Shown here one piece after another: positions 14,739 through 23,991 of a DNA stretch of 64,000 nucleotides. This stretch comes from Pseudomonas fluorescens (GTDB lineage Bacteria; Pseudomonadota; Gammaproteobacteria; Pseudomonadales; Pseudomonadaceae), in the NCBI RefSeq assembly GCF_902497745.1, contig NZ_CABVHJ010000001.1, forward strand, positions 310,001 through 374,000, written 5' to 3'. A program made the translations under genes and the position numbers. Each line of letters begins with the position of its first letter. Position 1 is the stretch's first letter. Under the pieces are notes generated by a model. That model saw only the letters and a program-made list of their open reading frames with translations. It was not told where the DNA came from and made no database searches.

Positions 14739-17700
14739 CAGAGCTGCACCGGCATACGGAAGGTGCGCAGTACGCCCATGTCGAACGGGTTCGGCGTGCG
14801 CTGGCTGGTCAGCAGGTAGTTGGCGCGCAGGCCACCTACGTCGGCTTTCAGCACCAGCACATCGCGACCGCTCAGGTACTCGGTCTGCATCAGGTCGAAC
14901 AGACGGAACAGCGACCATGGGCCGGAGTTCTTCTCGATGCCGATCGGGCGCCCGGCCATTTTGTCCATGACCAGGCTGGTGCGACCATCTTCAGCATCGG
15001 TCGGCCATTTGAACGACATTGGCAGGATCGGACCGTGGCGGTATTCCATGGTCTTGTCGCCGAACTTGAACTCGGAACGACTGACTGCCGGGTCGAGGGT
15101 GTACGGCTCCAGTTTGAACTGCACGGTCGGCTCGGCCGGGTTGATCGAGAAGAAGCTCTGACGAATCGTCAGCGCTGCCGCCATCTGGTCGAGATACATC
15201 TTCGATACCGGCAGGCTGTGACCGTCGACGCTGCGCATGCGGTAGTTGCCCGGATCGCCGCTGACGAATGGACGCATGTAGCTGTCGAAGAAGCGGTCGA
15301 CAGTGCCTTGAGCCCGGAAGAACTCGCGGAAATCGCTGATCGCTACGTCGCTGGTGCTGCTGGCGCTGAACGGATAACGCTTGCTGATGGTTTTGCCATA
15401 CACGCTGTACAGCTCGTTTTGATAACGACCGTTCAGGTATTGGTAAGCATCGTTAAGCACCAGACGCCAAGAGTCTTCGGCCAGCACGTTGAACCACACG
15501 CTGAGCGGACGCGGCAGACGGCCAGACGCATTGCGCAGGTTGGTCAGCGCATCACGCTGGCCGCTCATGCGGGTTTTCGCCATTTCGAACGCGGCTTGTT
15601 CCGGCGTGCTGGAACGGGCCAGACCGGCCAGTTGCAGTTGCAGGTCGTTGAGCGCGCTCAGTGCAGGCGTCAGGTCCGCAGCCGGGCCGTTGTTGTCATC
15701 GAGCAAACGATGCAGCGGTTCGAAGCGGCGTTGCAGCGACTTCTTCGCGGTGTCCGGCAGGGTCTTCGCCACATTCAGGGCCGAAGCCTTGTCCGCCACG
15801 GCAGACGCCAGTTTGCCGACTTTACCCAGTTTGCCTTTCTGCCCGGCCAGTGCATCGGCAGCGTCGCCAGCTTCTTCGACAGGGTCTGCTGCCGCCTGGA
15901 AGCGGGTGTTCTCACGCACTTCGGTGAGCAATGCCAGCACCGGCGAGTTGGCCGAGGTCAGGCCCGCCAGTTGCTCGGCGCCTTCACCGGCGTCGCTGAT
16001 TGGCGGCAGTGCAACCTGGCCAACCGCTTCGCTCCAGTAGTTGGCGTAGTCGCGGAAGTACAGCTGCTCCAGCTCGACCATCAGGCGACGCAAGTCCATG
16101 TCGCTGATGCCCGCACCTTCGCCCAGCACCCAGTTATCACGCAGGATGTCGGTGACCAGCGCCGAACCCTGTACCGAGAAGTACTGCTGATAACCGGTTT
16201 GCGTGTAGAAACCCGGGATCACGTATTCGGTACCGATAAACAGCGAGCCTTGTGGGCCGAGGTGTTGGCTGAAACGATAGTCCGGCAGGTTGCGCGCCTG
16301 CTCGCGGAGCATGCGGTAAACCACCGTGGCCAGCGATTCGCTGCGCAAAACCTGACGCGCCTGAGTGACCAATTGGTCGTTCAACGGGTAGATAAACGGC
16401 TGCTTCAGCAGACGCTCAAGATGCGCACTCAGACCGTTCTGCACCGCGGTGTTGCCGGTGTAGCGCGTCGACCAGTCAGTGGCGACCCAGTCCTTGAGCC
16501 ACGCGGCATCGCGACGGTCTTTCATGTTCAGCATCAGGTACGCGCGCAGGCTGTTGAGCAGGCGGTCGCGGTCCTTCATGTTGGCGCGGATCTGCCCCTC
16601 GAGCATGGTTGCAACCCGTGGCAGCAGTTGCTTTTCAAGCTCACGCTCGTAAGCCTCTTTGACCACTGGATTGACGTCTTCACCCTGATACAGACCACCG
16701 CGCTCGTGATACGACACGTCGCCTTTTTTCGGGAAGACCTGGGTCGCGGCATAGCTAGTGTCGAGGGTTTTCAGTACGCCCATGGCGTCATCACGCGGCG
16801 ACAATGCCGTGCGCTGTTGCGTCCAGTTCTGCGCCAGATTGCGCAGGTTTTCCAGGCGCTCGTAGTTGGCCGAGAAACCGCCCGCCCAGAGCATGCCGAA
16901 CAGTGCCAGCGCTGCCAGTGCGCCGACGTACAACGCACGTTGGCCCCAATGAATACGGCTGCGTTCGCGCTTGTCCAGACCGGCCAGATCGGACTCAGGG
17001 AAAATCACCTGGCTGAACAAGTGATTGATAAACCGCGAACGGCCGCTGCGCAGGGTCGGCAGCACACCGGCGCTCATGCCGAGGCTGGCGCCGATGCCGG
17101 CGGTGGTCGCATCCATCTCTTGGGTCAGGTGCGGTGCGCTGGTCAGGTAGAAACCACGCAGTTGCGTGGCACGCTGATAACGGTTGCCGGTGAACGCCAT
17201 GTCGACGAACAGGCACAGGCGCTCGCCGATCTGCCCCAGTTGATGCGGGAAGTCGAGGATACGGCCACGGCGCTGAGTGTCGCGCTCGGAATGCATGCGC
17301 ATGATCACTTGGCTGTTGAGGCGACGCAGCAGCTCTTCGAATTCATTGCGCAACACAGCGACGTCGGTGCCGACCTGATCCTTGCGGAAACTGGTGCCGA
17401 GCACTTGATCGCTTTCTTCGCGAGTCAGTTGATCGAAGAACTCGTCGAAGCCGAGCAGCTTGTCAGCCTTGCTCAGGACCAGATACACCGGCACGTCGAC
17501 GTGCAGCTTCTGATGCACGTCCTGCAGACGACCGCGAATCTGGCGCGCGAGGGTGTCGATGTCCTGCTCACTGCCACCGAGCAGGGTTTCCACCGGAATG
17601 GTCACCAGCACGCCGTTCAACGGACGGCCGCGACGGCGCTTGCGCAGCAACTCCAGCAACGTCGTCCAGGCACCGCCGTCGACTTCCACATCCGGTTGCG

Positions 17701-18277
17701 TGGTGTAACGCCCGGCGGTGTCGATCAGCACACCGTGATCGGCGAAGTACCAGTCGCAATGACGGGTGCCGAGGGTGTCGCGGGTCAGCTTACGGTCGAT
17801 CTTGTTGATCGGGAATTCCAGACCGGAAAAGTCCAGCAGACTGGTTTTGCCCGAGGCCTGCGGACCGATCAGCAGGTACCACGGCAAGTCACTGCGCCAG
17901 CGTTCGCTGCGGCCGCGATACAGACTCGACGTCTTCAGGGTTTTCAGCGCGTCTTTGAAGCGCGCCTTCAACTCCTTCTGTTCTTCGTCGATCAGCTCTT
18001 CGCGGCGGATACGATCCTGACCGTCCTCGCTTTCTTCCTCGGCTTTCTTGCGAATACCGCTGCGCCAGCTGACGAAGACCATGGTCAGGCCCCAGATCAG
18101 GAACAGCACAGCGATGGTCAGCAAGCGAGAGGTCGAGCTCTCCCAGAACTTGTAGTCATCAACCGCCAACAACGGGCCGACGAACCACACCAGCAGCGCC
18201 ACGAACAGCACCAGCAGCAAGGTCCAGACCCAGGTCTGGCGCAGGAAGGCGCCGACTTTCTTGAAAAACTTTTTCAT
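14738..18277 (-). CDS. tssM: T6SS membrane complex protein TssM (IcmF)
   Basis: A 1179-residue inner-membrane protein that with TssL and TssJ forms the trans-envelope channel of the T6SS. Two N-terminal membrane segments (TWVWTLLLVLFVALLVWFV and LLTIAVLFLIWGLTMVFV) come first, then a cytoplasmic NTPase domain with an intact Walker A motif (GPQASGKTSLLDFSG). A third segment near YVGALAALALFGMLWAGG leads to the large periplasmic domain that contacts TssJ. Length is normal for the family. The ATG at 18277 (MKKFFKKVGAFLRQ) is chosen because AGGGA precedes it and it sits 13 bases after tssL; the longer frame adds a basic tail with no family counterpart. Confidence 0.96.
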   Translation of the reverse strand: MKKFFKKVGAFLRQTWVWTLLLVLFVALLVWFVGPLLAVDDYKFWESSTSRLLTIAVLFLIWGLTMVFVSWRSGIRKKAEEESEDGQDRIRREELIDEEQKELKARFKDALKTLKTSSLYRGRSERWRSDLPWYLLIGPQASGKTSLLDFSGLEFPINKIDRKLTRDTLGTRHCDWYFADHGVLIDTAGRYTTQPDVEVDGGAWTTLLELLRKRRRGRPLNGVLVTIPVETLLGGSEQDIDTLARQIRGRLQDVHQKLHVDVPVYLVLSKADKLLGFDEFFDQLTREESDQVLGTSFRKDQVGTDVAVLRNEFEELLRRLNSQVIMRMHSERDTQRRGRILDFPHQLGQIGERLCLFVDMAFTGNRYQRATQLRGFYLTSAPHLTQEMDATTAGIGASLGMSAGVLPTLRSGRSRFINHLFSQVIFPESDLAGLDKRERSRIHWGQRALYVGALAALALFGMLWAGGFSANYERLENLRNLAQNWTQQRTALSPRDDAMGVLKTLDTSYAATQVFPKKGDVSYHERGGLYQGEDVNPVVKEAYERELEKQLLPRVATMLEGQIRANMKDRDRLLNSLRAYLMLNMKDRRDAAWLKDWVATDWSTRYTGNTAVQNGLSAHLERLLKQPFIYPLNDQLVTQARQVLRSESLATVVYRMLREQARNLPDYRFSQHLGPQGSLFIGTEYVIPGFYTQTGYQQYFSVQGSALVTDILRDNWVLGEGAGISDMDLRRLMVELEQLYFRDYANYWSEAVGQVALPPISDAGEGAEQLAGLTSANSPVLALLTEVRENTRFQAAADPVEEAGDAADALAGQKGKLGKVGKLASAVADKASALNVAKTLPDTAKKSLQRRFEPLHRLLDDNNGPAADLTPALSALNDLQLQLAGLARSSTPEQAAFEMAKTRMSGQRDALTNLRNASGRLPRPLSVWFNVLAEDSWRLVLNDAYQYLNGRYQNELYSVYGKTISKRYPFSASSTSDVAISDFREFFRAQGTVDRFFDSYMRPFVSGDPGNYRMRSVDGHSLPVSKMYLDQMAAALTIRQSFFSINPAEPTVQFKLEPYTLDPAVSRSEFKFGDKTMEYRHGPILPMSFKWPTDAEDGRTSLVMDKMAGRPIGIEKNSGPWSLFRLFDLMQTEYLSGRDVLVLKADVGGLRANYLLTSQRTPNPFDMGVLRTFRMPVQL

Positions 18278-18290
18278 CACACGTCCCTGT

Positions 18291-19166
18291 TTACGGCTGC
18301 GACTGCGGTTGAACCGCGGCCGGATCAAGCGGCTGATAAGGTTGCAGAACGGTGTCGCGCTGCTCGCCCAAGACCCAGGCGAAGCCCGAATACATCACCA
18401 CCAGGCAGACGAGAGTGAACAACACCACCATCCACGCCGGCACGATGCGCACCAGGTTGCGGCGCTGATCGTTCAAGCCTTCCCAGTGCGGCGACAACTC
18501 GCGCGGCACGTCGCCACGCAACTGACGGATCTGCCGATACAGAGCATCGCGGATGCCTTCAAGCTCGAGCATGCCGCGTGCCTGGACGCGGTACTTGCCC
18601 TCGAAACCGAGGGACAGGCACAGGTACATCAGCTCGAGCATCGGCAGGTGCTTGACCGGGTTCTTCGACAGCCGATCGAGCAACTGGAAGAACTTCTCGC
18701 CACCGAAGGTTTCGTTGTGGAAGCTGCTCAGCAGGCTCATCTGCGACCATTCGCTTTCGTTGCCCCACGGCGTGGTCACGACAGCTTCGTCGACCACGGT
18801 GCAGAGCACGTAACGCGCGGCCATCACCTGGCTGCTTTCGGCGCCGTTGTGCAGGGCGCGTACTTCAAACAATTTCAGCCCGGCAGTCAGACGCTCATTG
18901 AGTGCGTACAAGTCTTCGCGGGTTTCGCTGTGCTTGAGGCGCACCACTTCCGAAAGCAGCTCGGACGAGGCCGCCACCAGCGAATTGAGGCTGATGTTGA
19001 ACGCTTCGGCCGGGCGCAGGCGCGCGGCGTAGATCATGCGTTCTTCCAGTTGCTCGAAACGCGGCGGCGCGGCGAAGTCGGTCAGCGGACTCGTTGCCGG
19101 TCCGTGGCCCTGACGATCGAGCAGGACGGTTTTGTCGTCCTGGTTGTAATCCGTTTCCTTGATCAT
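18291..19166 (-). CDS. tssL: T6SS membrane complex protein TssL (DotU family)
   Basis: A 291-residue DotU-type protein, the inner-membrane partner of TssM. The cytoplasmic helical domain includes NISLNSLVAASSELLSEVVRL, VDEAVVTTPWGNESEW and the family block LELMYLCLSLGFEGKYR. A single membrane segment (WMVVLFTLVCLVVMYSGFAW) lies near the C-terminus, followed by a short tail, so there is no C-terminal OmpA-like peptidoglycan-binding domain as in some TssL proteins. Peptidoglycan anchoring would then have to come from another protein. The start follows tssK by 5 bases. Confidence 0.96.
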   Translation of the reverse strand: MIKETDYNQDDKTVLLDRQGHGPATSPLTDFAAPPRFEQLEERMIYAARLRPAEAFNISLNSLVAASSELLSEVVRLKHSETREDLYALNERLTAGLKLFEVRALHNGAESSQVMAARYVLCTVVDEAVVTTPWGNESEWSQMSLLSSFHNETFGGEKFFQLLDRLSKNPVKHLPMLELMYLCLSLGFEGKYRVQARGMLELEGIRDALYRQIRQLRGDVPRELSPHWEGLNDQRRNLVRIVPAWMVVLFTLVCLVVMYSGFAWVLGEQRDTVLQPYQPLDPAAVQPQSQP

Positions 19167-19171
19167 GTCGG

Positions 19172-20503
19172 TCAGTTCCTGATGGCCCAGAATTTCAGTT
19201 CAAGCTCGGCAAATTCGCCGGACACATGGAACGCGAAACCGCCGGAGCGCTCGAGTTGTGCCAGGTCTTCGGAACTGAGTTCGAGGATGAAATAGGTTTT
19301 GTTCGAATGGAACGCGATCTGCCGCGGGGCCACCGGCAACGGTTTGACCTTGATCCCCGGCAAGTGCAGGTTGACCAGTTGGCGGATGCGCTCCACCGGG
19401 CCGACCTTGAGGTGCGCCGGCAAGCGGTGGCGCAGTTCTTCGGAGTCGCAGTTGGCACTGGCTGCCAGCACGAACGACGCCGAGCCGAGCAGTTTGTGGT
19501 CGTGCAACGGCGAGACGATGATGCCGTACTGACGCGCTTGCAGGATCAGTTCGATGGCATGCTGTTCGAGCACCATCGACAGCACCTGACGAATCGCTTC
19601 CATCAGTTTGCGGAAGCTGCCGCCCTGGTCAGCGTGGGAGTAGCGGCTGTCCAGACGTGGACGTTTGCTCTCGCCGGAGAAGGTCGCCAGATCGCCGAGC
19701 ATGGTCAGCAGCGTGCGGTACAACTCTTCCGGGTGCACTTGCTCCAGGCCGAGGTAGTGGCGCAGCAGCAATTCGGTACGGTTGATCAGTTGCAGCATCA
19801 TGAAGTCGCCGACTTCGGCACCGCCAACTTTGCCGTTGGAGCGAATCCGCTCGGCAATCGTGTCGCCACGGTGGTTGAGCATGCTGATGACTTCTTTCAG
19901 GCACGACAGCAAGTAGCTGGAGGCGTGGGCCTGAATGTAGGTCGGCACGAAATCCGGGTCGAGGCTGATCACGCCGTCGGGCGTGGTGTCGAGCACGTCG
20001 CAGATTTTCAGCTTCACGTAAGCCTGATCGCTCTGCTGCTCGCCGAGCAACAGTTTGAAGTCCGGGCGACCGCAGCTGACCTGGCTGGCGGAATCATCGC
20101 CGGCGTTGGAGTCAGCCACTTCGGCGTCGTACGCGGTGTAACGCGCGAGCACGTCGGATTGCTCCGGACGACGCGACTCGATGTGGTTGCCGGTGACCAG
20201 CGGCAGCGCCAGATAGATCGGCGTGTTGCCGGTGTTCGGCGGCACGTCCAGCGCCAGCGGCTCAGTGTTGCCACCGAGTTCGAACAGACTGCCGTCCGGC
20301 AGAATCCCCGAGGCTTCACTGATCACCAGTTTGCCCATGTTGAGGAACTGCAGGTCGATCTCCAGATTGAGGAAACCCCAGGTGTAACCACCCAACAATT
20401 GCGTGCGGGTTTTCATCTGGTGATCGTAATAGCGATCGTTGTGCTGGAAGTGCTGCGGACGCAGCAGCATGCCTTCCTGCCAAATGACTTTATGGGTATT
20501 CAT
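19172..20503 (-). CDS. tssK: T6SS baseplate protein TssK
   Basis: A 443-residue TssK, the trimeric baseplate component linking the wedge (TssEFG) to the TssJLM membrane complex. The N-terminus, HKVIWQEGMLLRPQHFQ, is the family hallmark. Other matching parts are LLRHYLGLEQVHPEELYRTL in the middle and the C-terminal receptor-binding-like part ending FHVSGEFAELELKFWAIR. Length is typical. It lies 2 bases after tssJ and 5 before tssL. Confidence 0.97.
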   Translation of the reverse strand: MNTHKVIWQEGMLLRPQHFQHNDRYYDHQMKTRTQLLGGYTWGFLNLEIDLQFLNMGKLVISEASGILPDGSLFELGGNTEPLALDVPPNTGNTPIYLALPLVTGNHIESRRPEQSDVLARYTAYDAEVADSNAGDDSASQVSCGRPDFKLLLGEQQSDQAYVKLKICDVLDTTPDGVISLDPDFVPTYIQAHASSYLLSCLKEVISMLNHRGDTIAERIRSNGKVGGAEVGDFMMLQLINRTELLLRHYLGLEQVHPEELYRTLLTMLGDLATFSGESKRPRLDSRYSHADQGGSFRKLMEAIRQVLSMVLEQHAIELILQARQYGIIVSPLHDHKLLGSASFVLAASANCDSEELRHRLPAHLKVGPVERIRQLVNLHLPGIKVKPLPVAPRQIAFHSNKTYFILELSSEDLAQLERSGGFAFHVSGEFAELELKFWAIRN

Positions 20504-20505
20504 GA

Positions 20506-21006
20506 TCAGTCATCCGCCTTGGCGAGCACTTGATTGGTGTTACGGATGCCGGTCTGGTCCAGAGTCAGATCGACTTCGGTGACTTCCAGCGGAGTGATCT
20601 GAATGGTGTGGCGCCATTGGGTGTCCGGCAAGTCGCGGTAAGCGGCGAGAACGCCCACATAAAGGCTGCCCTCTTCCACCTTGAGCTTCATCTCCACGGT
20701 TTCGCCCGGGCGCAGCTCGAGTTCTTCGCTGGCCACCAGATCCGGATTGAGGGATTCCTTGGCGCGTTCGTACAGGCTGAAGAAGTCAGCGTTCTCGAAG
20801 GTCACCGGGTGCTTGAGTTCGAACAGGCGCACGACGATCGGCGACGGCCGACCGTTGAGGTCCGGGTTGAGCTGATCGCTGCCGGTCAGCTTCAGGTTGA
20901 TCTTGGTCACTTTCGAGTACGGCGACAGCGACGAGCAACCGGCGAGCAGCACCAGCACGGTGAGCGCAGTCAGCGTCTTGAAAAAAGCGGTCGAGCGGCG
21001 AGACAT
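20506..21006 (-). CDS. tssJ: T6SS outer-membrane lipoprotein TssJ
   Basis: A lipoprotein of about 166 residues. The signal peptide ends in a lipobox (VLVLLAGCSSLSPYSK), so it should be anchored in the outer membrane facing the periplasm, where TssJ binds the TssM periplasmic domain. The mature part has the transthyretin-like TssJ pattern: KINLKLTGSDQLNPDLNGRP, VVRLFELKHPVTFENADFFS and VGVLAAYRDLPDTQWR. Three in-frame ATGs compete. The one at 21015 overlaps the fha stop (ATGA); the one at 21006 is used because AAGGA sits 8 bases before it. Confidence 0.95.
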   Translation of the reverse strand: MSRRSTAFFKTLTALTVLVLLAGCSSLSPYSKVTKINLKLTGSDQLNPDLNGRPSPIVVRLFELKHPVTFENADFFSLYERAKESLNPDLVASEELELRPGETVEMKLKVEEGSLYVGVLAAYRDLPDTQWRHTIQITPLEVTEVDLTLDQTGIRNTNQVLAKADD

Positions 21007-21011
21007 GCGCA

Positions 21012-22208
21012 TCATCCTTGGTGGTCGGTGTGGAGGGTGGAGATCAGACGGATCTGTTCTTCGTAAGCCTGGGCGAAGTCGCGGGCCAGCAGACGCTCGC
21101 TCCAGTCATCGTCCTGACGCAGGGCCTGGTGATAACGGCCGAACGCTCTCCAGCGTCCGCCCGAGGTGGCGATCAACGGCTTGTTGTCGCGCTCGAAACG
21201 CAGGGTCAGTTGCTCCGGCGAGAAGTGCTCCAGGGTGCCGCGCACGGCGGCGCGGCTGGCGGTCAGCAGAGCAACTTGATGCGTCTGCAGATCGCGGAAC
21301 GCGCGGGAGATGGCTTGCTCGGCCGGCAGATGGCCGGGCTTGCTTGGCTGCAACAGAATCTGCAGCGCTTCGCTCGGATCGACGGCGAATTTCAGCGGAT
21401 TCTTGTTGGTGCCTTGCACGGTGGTCTGGGCCAGACGCAGTTCGTTTTTCAGCTCCGAACGGGTGCGCAGGCTCTGCTGCAAACCGCCGATGCTCTGACG
21501 CAGCAGACGCGCAGCGTTCAGTGCCAAGGCTTCGCGTTCGTCGTGGCTGAGGCCTTTGACGTCGACGCCCAGCGCCGCACCGAAGTGCTCCCAGAAACCT
21601 TCGCTTTGACGCTCAACGGCTTTCGGCGCCGGAGCTGGCTCAGGTTCGGCAGGCGCGGCAATCAGCTCCGGCACCATCAGGCTTTCCATGTCGATACGTG
21701 CGTAGTCGGCACGCTGACGGGAGTCTTCAGGTTTGGTGTTCGGCGCCAGCAGTTCGTCGATTTCCGAGTAGACGCGCTCTTGCTGTTCGAGGGCATTGAG
21801 CGGATCAAGATCGAGGAAGGCATCATCCGGGATGATGCTGCCGGCAGCGCGTGGACGACCGACTTCACCGTCGAAGGTCGCCGGGTCGCGTACCAAGCGC
21901 GCGCGAATTTCGAAGTCGCCCAGCACGTAGGTGCTGCCGTGCTCGATGCGCACCGGTTCGCCTTTGTGCAGACGCGCGCCGCTTTCGCCGTCCTGGACAC
22001 CGTTACTGCTGGTGTCGGTGAGGAAGAACGTGCCCTCGCGGTAGCTGACAATCGCGTGGTGATTGGACAGGTGACGCTTGCGGTCAGGGATGATCCAGTC
22101 GCAGTCCTCGCCTCGCCCGATCACGCCGCCGGCCTGTTTAAAGGTCTTCTGGCACAACTCGGTGGGCACGAACTGCTTGGTGTTCAGCATTTCGAAAACC
22201 AATTCCAT
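21012..22208 (-). CDS. tagH: T6SS FHA-domain protein (TagH/Fha)
   Basis: A 398-residue protein with an N-terminal forkhead-associated domain, residues about 1-105: GVIGRGEDCDWIIPD, SNHHAIVSYREG and TDTSSNGV are the phosphothreonine-binding loops. After an acidic, proline-rich linker the C-terminal domain (from about SEGFWEHFGAALGVDVKG) has the fold common to T6SS FHA proteins, ending AYEEQIRLISTLH. In P. aeruginosa, Fha proteins are phosphorylated by the T6SS kinase to promote assembly; the same operon here encodes kinase and phosphatase, so that control is likely. It follows the small lipoprotein gene by 18 bases. Confidence 0.94.
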   Translation of the reverse strand: MELVFEMLNTKQFVPTELCQKTFKQAGGVIGRGEDCDWIIPDRKRHLSNHHAIVSYREGTFFLTDTSSNGVQDGESGARLHKGEPVRIEHGSTYVLGDFEIRARLVRDPATFDGEVGRPRAAGSIIPDDAFLDLDPLNALEQQERVYSEIDELLAPNTKPEDSRQRADYARIDMESLMVPELIAAPAEPEPAPAPKAVERQSEGFWEHFGAALGVDVKGLSHDEREALALNAARLLRQSIGGLQQSLRTRSELKNELRLAQTTVQGTNKNPLKFAVDPSEALQILLQPSKPGHLPAEQAISRAFRDLQTHQVALLTASRAAVRGTLEHFSPEQLTLRFERDNKPLIATSGGRWRAFGRYHQALRQDDDWSERLLARDFAQAYEEQIRLISTLHTDHQG

Positions 22209-22226
22209 GTTTGATGCTCCTTGCGG

Positions 22227-22367
22227 TCACTTGCCGCGATTGACCGCTTGCGGATCACCCAACGGGCGATAGTCGTTGTCGTTGAATTTGTAATTACCGC
22301 TACAGCCGCCAAGGCCGCATAGAACGACGAGGGTCAGCAGGGCAGCTTGCCAGTGACGAACAGACAT
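22227..22367 (-). CDS. Small T6SS-associated lipoprotein (OrfX type)
   Basis: A 46-residue reading frame beginning MSVRHWQAALLTLVVLCG and continuing LGGCSGNYKFNDNDYRPLGD. The hydrophobic stretch and LGGC lipobox (Cys22) mark it as a lipoprotein with a mature part of only 25 residues. Its place between the sigma-54 activator and fha equals that of orfX in the P. aeruginosa H2-T6SS. Function is not known to me. It is preceded by a hairpin (22399-22423) and AGAGGG-like bases suited to ribosome binding. Confidence 0.82.
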   Translation of the reverse strand: MSVRHWQAALLTLVVLCGLGGCSGNYKFNDNDYRPLGDPQAVNRGK

Positions 22368-22398
22368 CAGAGGGTCTCCAGGTGTAGACAAAGCACAA

Positions 22399-22423
22399 AG
22401 CGCCGACCCTTGCGGGCGGCGCT
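22399..22423 (-). terminator. Hairpin between the sigma-54 activator and the small lipoprotein gene
   Basis: On the minus strand AGCGCCG (22423-22417) pairs with CGGCGCT (22405-22399) around an 11-base loop that can itself pair partly. TTGTGCTTTG follows. It resembles a weak intrinsic terminator or attenuator inside the T6SS operon and could lower expression of genes after the activator. Confidence 0.4.
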
Positions 22424-22460
22424 GAAATTGGTTTTTGCGAGGATTTCGATGACGTTTTGC

Positions 22461-23981
22461 CTACCCATCGAAATCTCCCAGATTGATGTTCAAACGGCCG
22501 AGGCGGTACAGCAGCGTGCGCCGTGGCAGGCCCAGTTCGCGGGCGGCGAGGGTCTGGTTGCCGTCGTTTTTGCGCAGGCAATCAAGCAATAAAGTGCGTT
22601 CGACCTGCTCAAGACGCTCGCGCAAATTCAGGTGGCTGTTGTCTTCCGGCATTGCTTCCATGCGCAGGGAAAAATGCTCGGCGAGCAGCTCACCGCCTTC
22701 ACACAACAACACCGCACGCTCGACCAAAGCCTTGAGTTCACGCACGTTGCCGGGGAAGTTGTAGCCGGACAGGTGTTCCAGCGCCGCACTCGACCAACGC
22801 ACCGGATCGCGCTGCAAATACGTGCAAGTCTTTTCGGCGAAGTGCTGGGCCAGTTCGAGGATGTCGCCTTCACGCTGACGCAGTGCCGGCAGCTCGATCG
22901 GGAATTGCGCGAGGCGGTAATACAAGTCCTCGCGGAATTTGCCTTCGCTGACCAGCGTCGACAGATCGCGGTGGGTCGCAGCGATGATGCGCACATCAAT
23001 CTTGTGCGTATCGTTGGAACCCAGCGGACGAATCTCGCCTTCCTGCAACACGCGCAAGATCTTCGCTTGCAACGACAGCGGCATGTCGCCGATCTCGTCG
23101 AGCAGCAGCGTGCCGCCATTGGCCGCATCAAACAGCCCGGCACGGTCGCGATCGGCGCCGGTGAACGCGCCCTTGCGATAGCCGAACAGCTCGCTTTCCA
23201 GCAGATTTTCCGGAACCGCCGCGCAGTTCTGCACGATGAACGCTTGGGAGCGGCGTGGGCCGCAATCGTGAATCGCCCGCGCCACGACTTCCTTGCCGGT
23301 GCCGGTTTCGCCGCGCAACAACACGGTGTACGGGCTGTGCAGGACTTTGCTGATCAGCGAATGGGTCTGGCGCATCGCCGCGCTTTTGCCGATCAAGCCA
23401 TAACCACTGATGCTCGGCACGCTGCGCGCCACCGTGGTCGATTCCGCCAGCGGCTGACGCAGGCGTTGCAACAAATGCAATTGGCCAAGCACGAACGAGC
23501 CGAGCTGGCCGAGGGAATCAGCGAAGCCTTGCAGGTGGGTACGACGACGGCTGGCGCACAGCAGCAAACCTTCGACAGCTTTGTGCTGATTGACCAGTGG
23601 CACGCACAACAGCGACTGCCACGGCGAGGTCGCCGCCGGCAGAAAACTGGTTTCGTGCAGGCTGCCGCTCAAGTCGTCGAGGCACACCACGCGGTTCTGG
23701 CACAGGGCGAATTGCAGCAGTTGTTCACCGTTGTAATCCGCCGGCAGGCTCGCCGCTTCACGCGGTTGCAGGGCGCCGTCGAGGCATTCGGCGTTCATCC
23801 CCAAGCACGTGTGGGTAGCGTCGAGCAGATACAGCTGCGTCAATTCGCAGCCGCTCAGCTCGGCCAACCCACGCACGAAGTCACCCAGCAACGCAGCACC
23901 GTCCGCCGCCCGCGACAGACTGGCGAACTGCGCCAGCAACGCTTCGGCATAGACCAGTGGCTGCGGCACCTGAGTGAACAT
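22461..23981 (-). CDS. Sigma-54-dependent transcriptional activator of the T6SS cluster (Sfa type)
   Basis: A 506-residue enhancer-binding protein. The N-terminal 180 residues resemble a GAF-type sensory domain. The central AAA+ domain has RGETGTGKEVVARAIH (Walker A), the sigma-54 contact loop GAFTGAD, GGTLLLDEIGDMPL (Walker B) and FREDLYYRLAQFPIELP. The C-terminus is a Fis-type helix-turn-helix (NQTLAARELGLPRRTLLYRL). Homologues (Sfa2, Sfa3, VasH) act with RpoN on T6SS or hcp promoters. The ATG at 23981 is used because AGGTGG lies 5 bases upstream; a GTG at 23990 is the alternative. I found no convincing -24/-12 promoter ahead of tssA, so its targets may include hcp-vgrG loci elsewhere. Confidence 0.93.
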   Translation of the reverse strand: MFTQVPQPLVYAEALLAQFASLSRAADGAALLGDFVRGLAELSGCELTQLYLLDATHTCLGMNAECLDGALQPREAASLPADYNGEQLLQFALCQNRVVCLDDLSGSLHETSFLPAATSPWQSLLCVPLVNQHKAVEGLLLCASRRRTHLQGFADSLGQLGSFVLGQLHLLQRLRQPLAESTTVARSVPSISGYGLIGKSAAMRQTHSLISKVLHSPYTVLLRGETGTGKEVVARAIHDCGPRRSQAFIVQNCAAVPENLLESELFGYRKGAFTGADRDRAGLFDAANGGTLLLDEIGDMPLSLQAKILRVLQEGEIRPLGSNDTHKIDVRIIAATHRDLSTLVSEGKFREDLYYRLAQFPIELPALRQREGDILELAQHFAEKTCTYLQRDPVRWSSAALEHLSGYNFPGNVRELKALVERAVLLCEGGELLAEHFSLRMEAMPEDNSHLNLRERLEQVERTLLLDCLRKNDGNQTLAARELGLPRRTLLYRLGRLNINLGDFDG

Positions 23982-23991
23982 CACACCCACC

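Noticed and set aside
14648..18418. A 1256-codon plus-strand frame opposite tssM
   Set aside because: Antisense shadow of tssM, which has Walker A and membrane segments in the expected order; the plus frame has low-complexity His/Gln-rich sequence.
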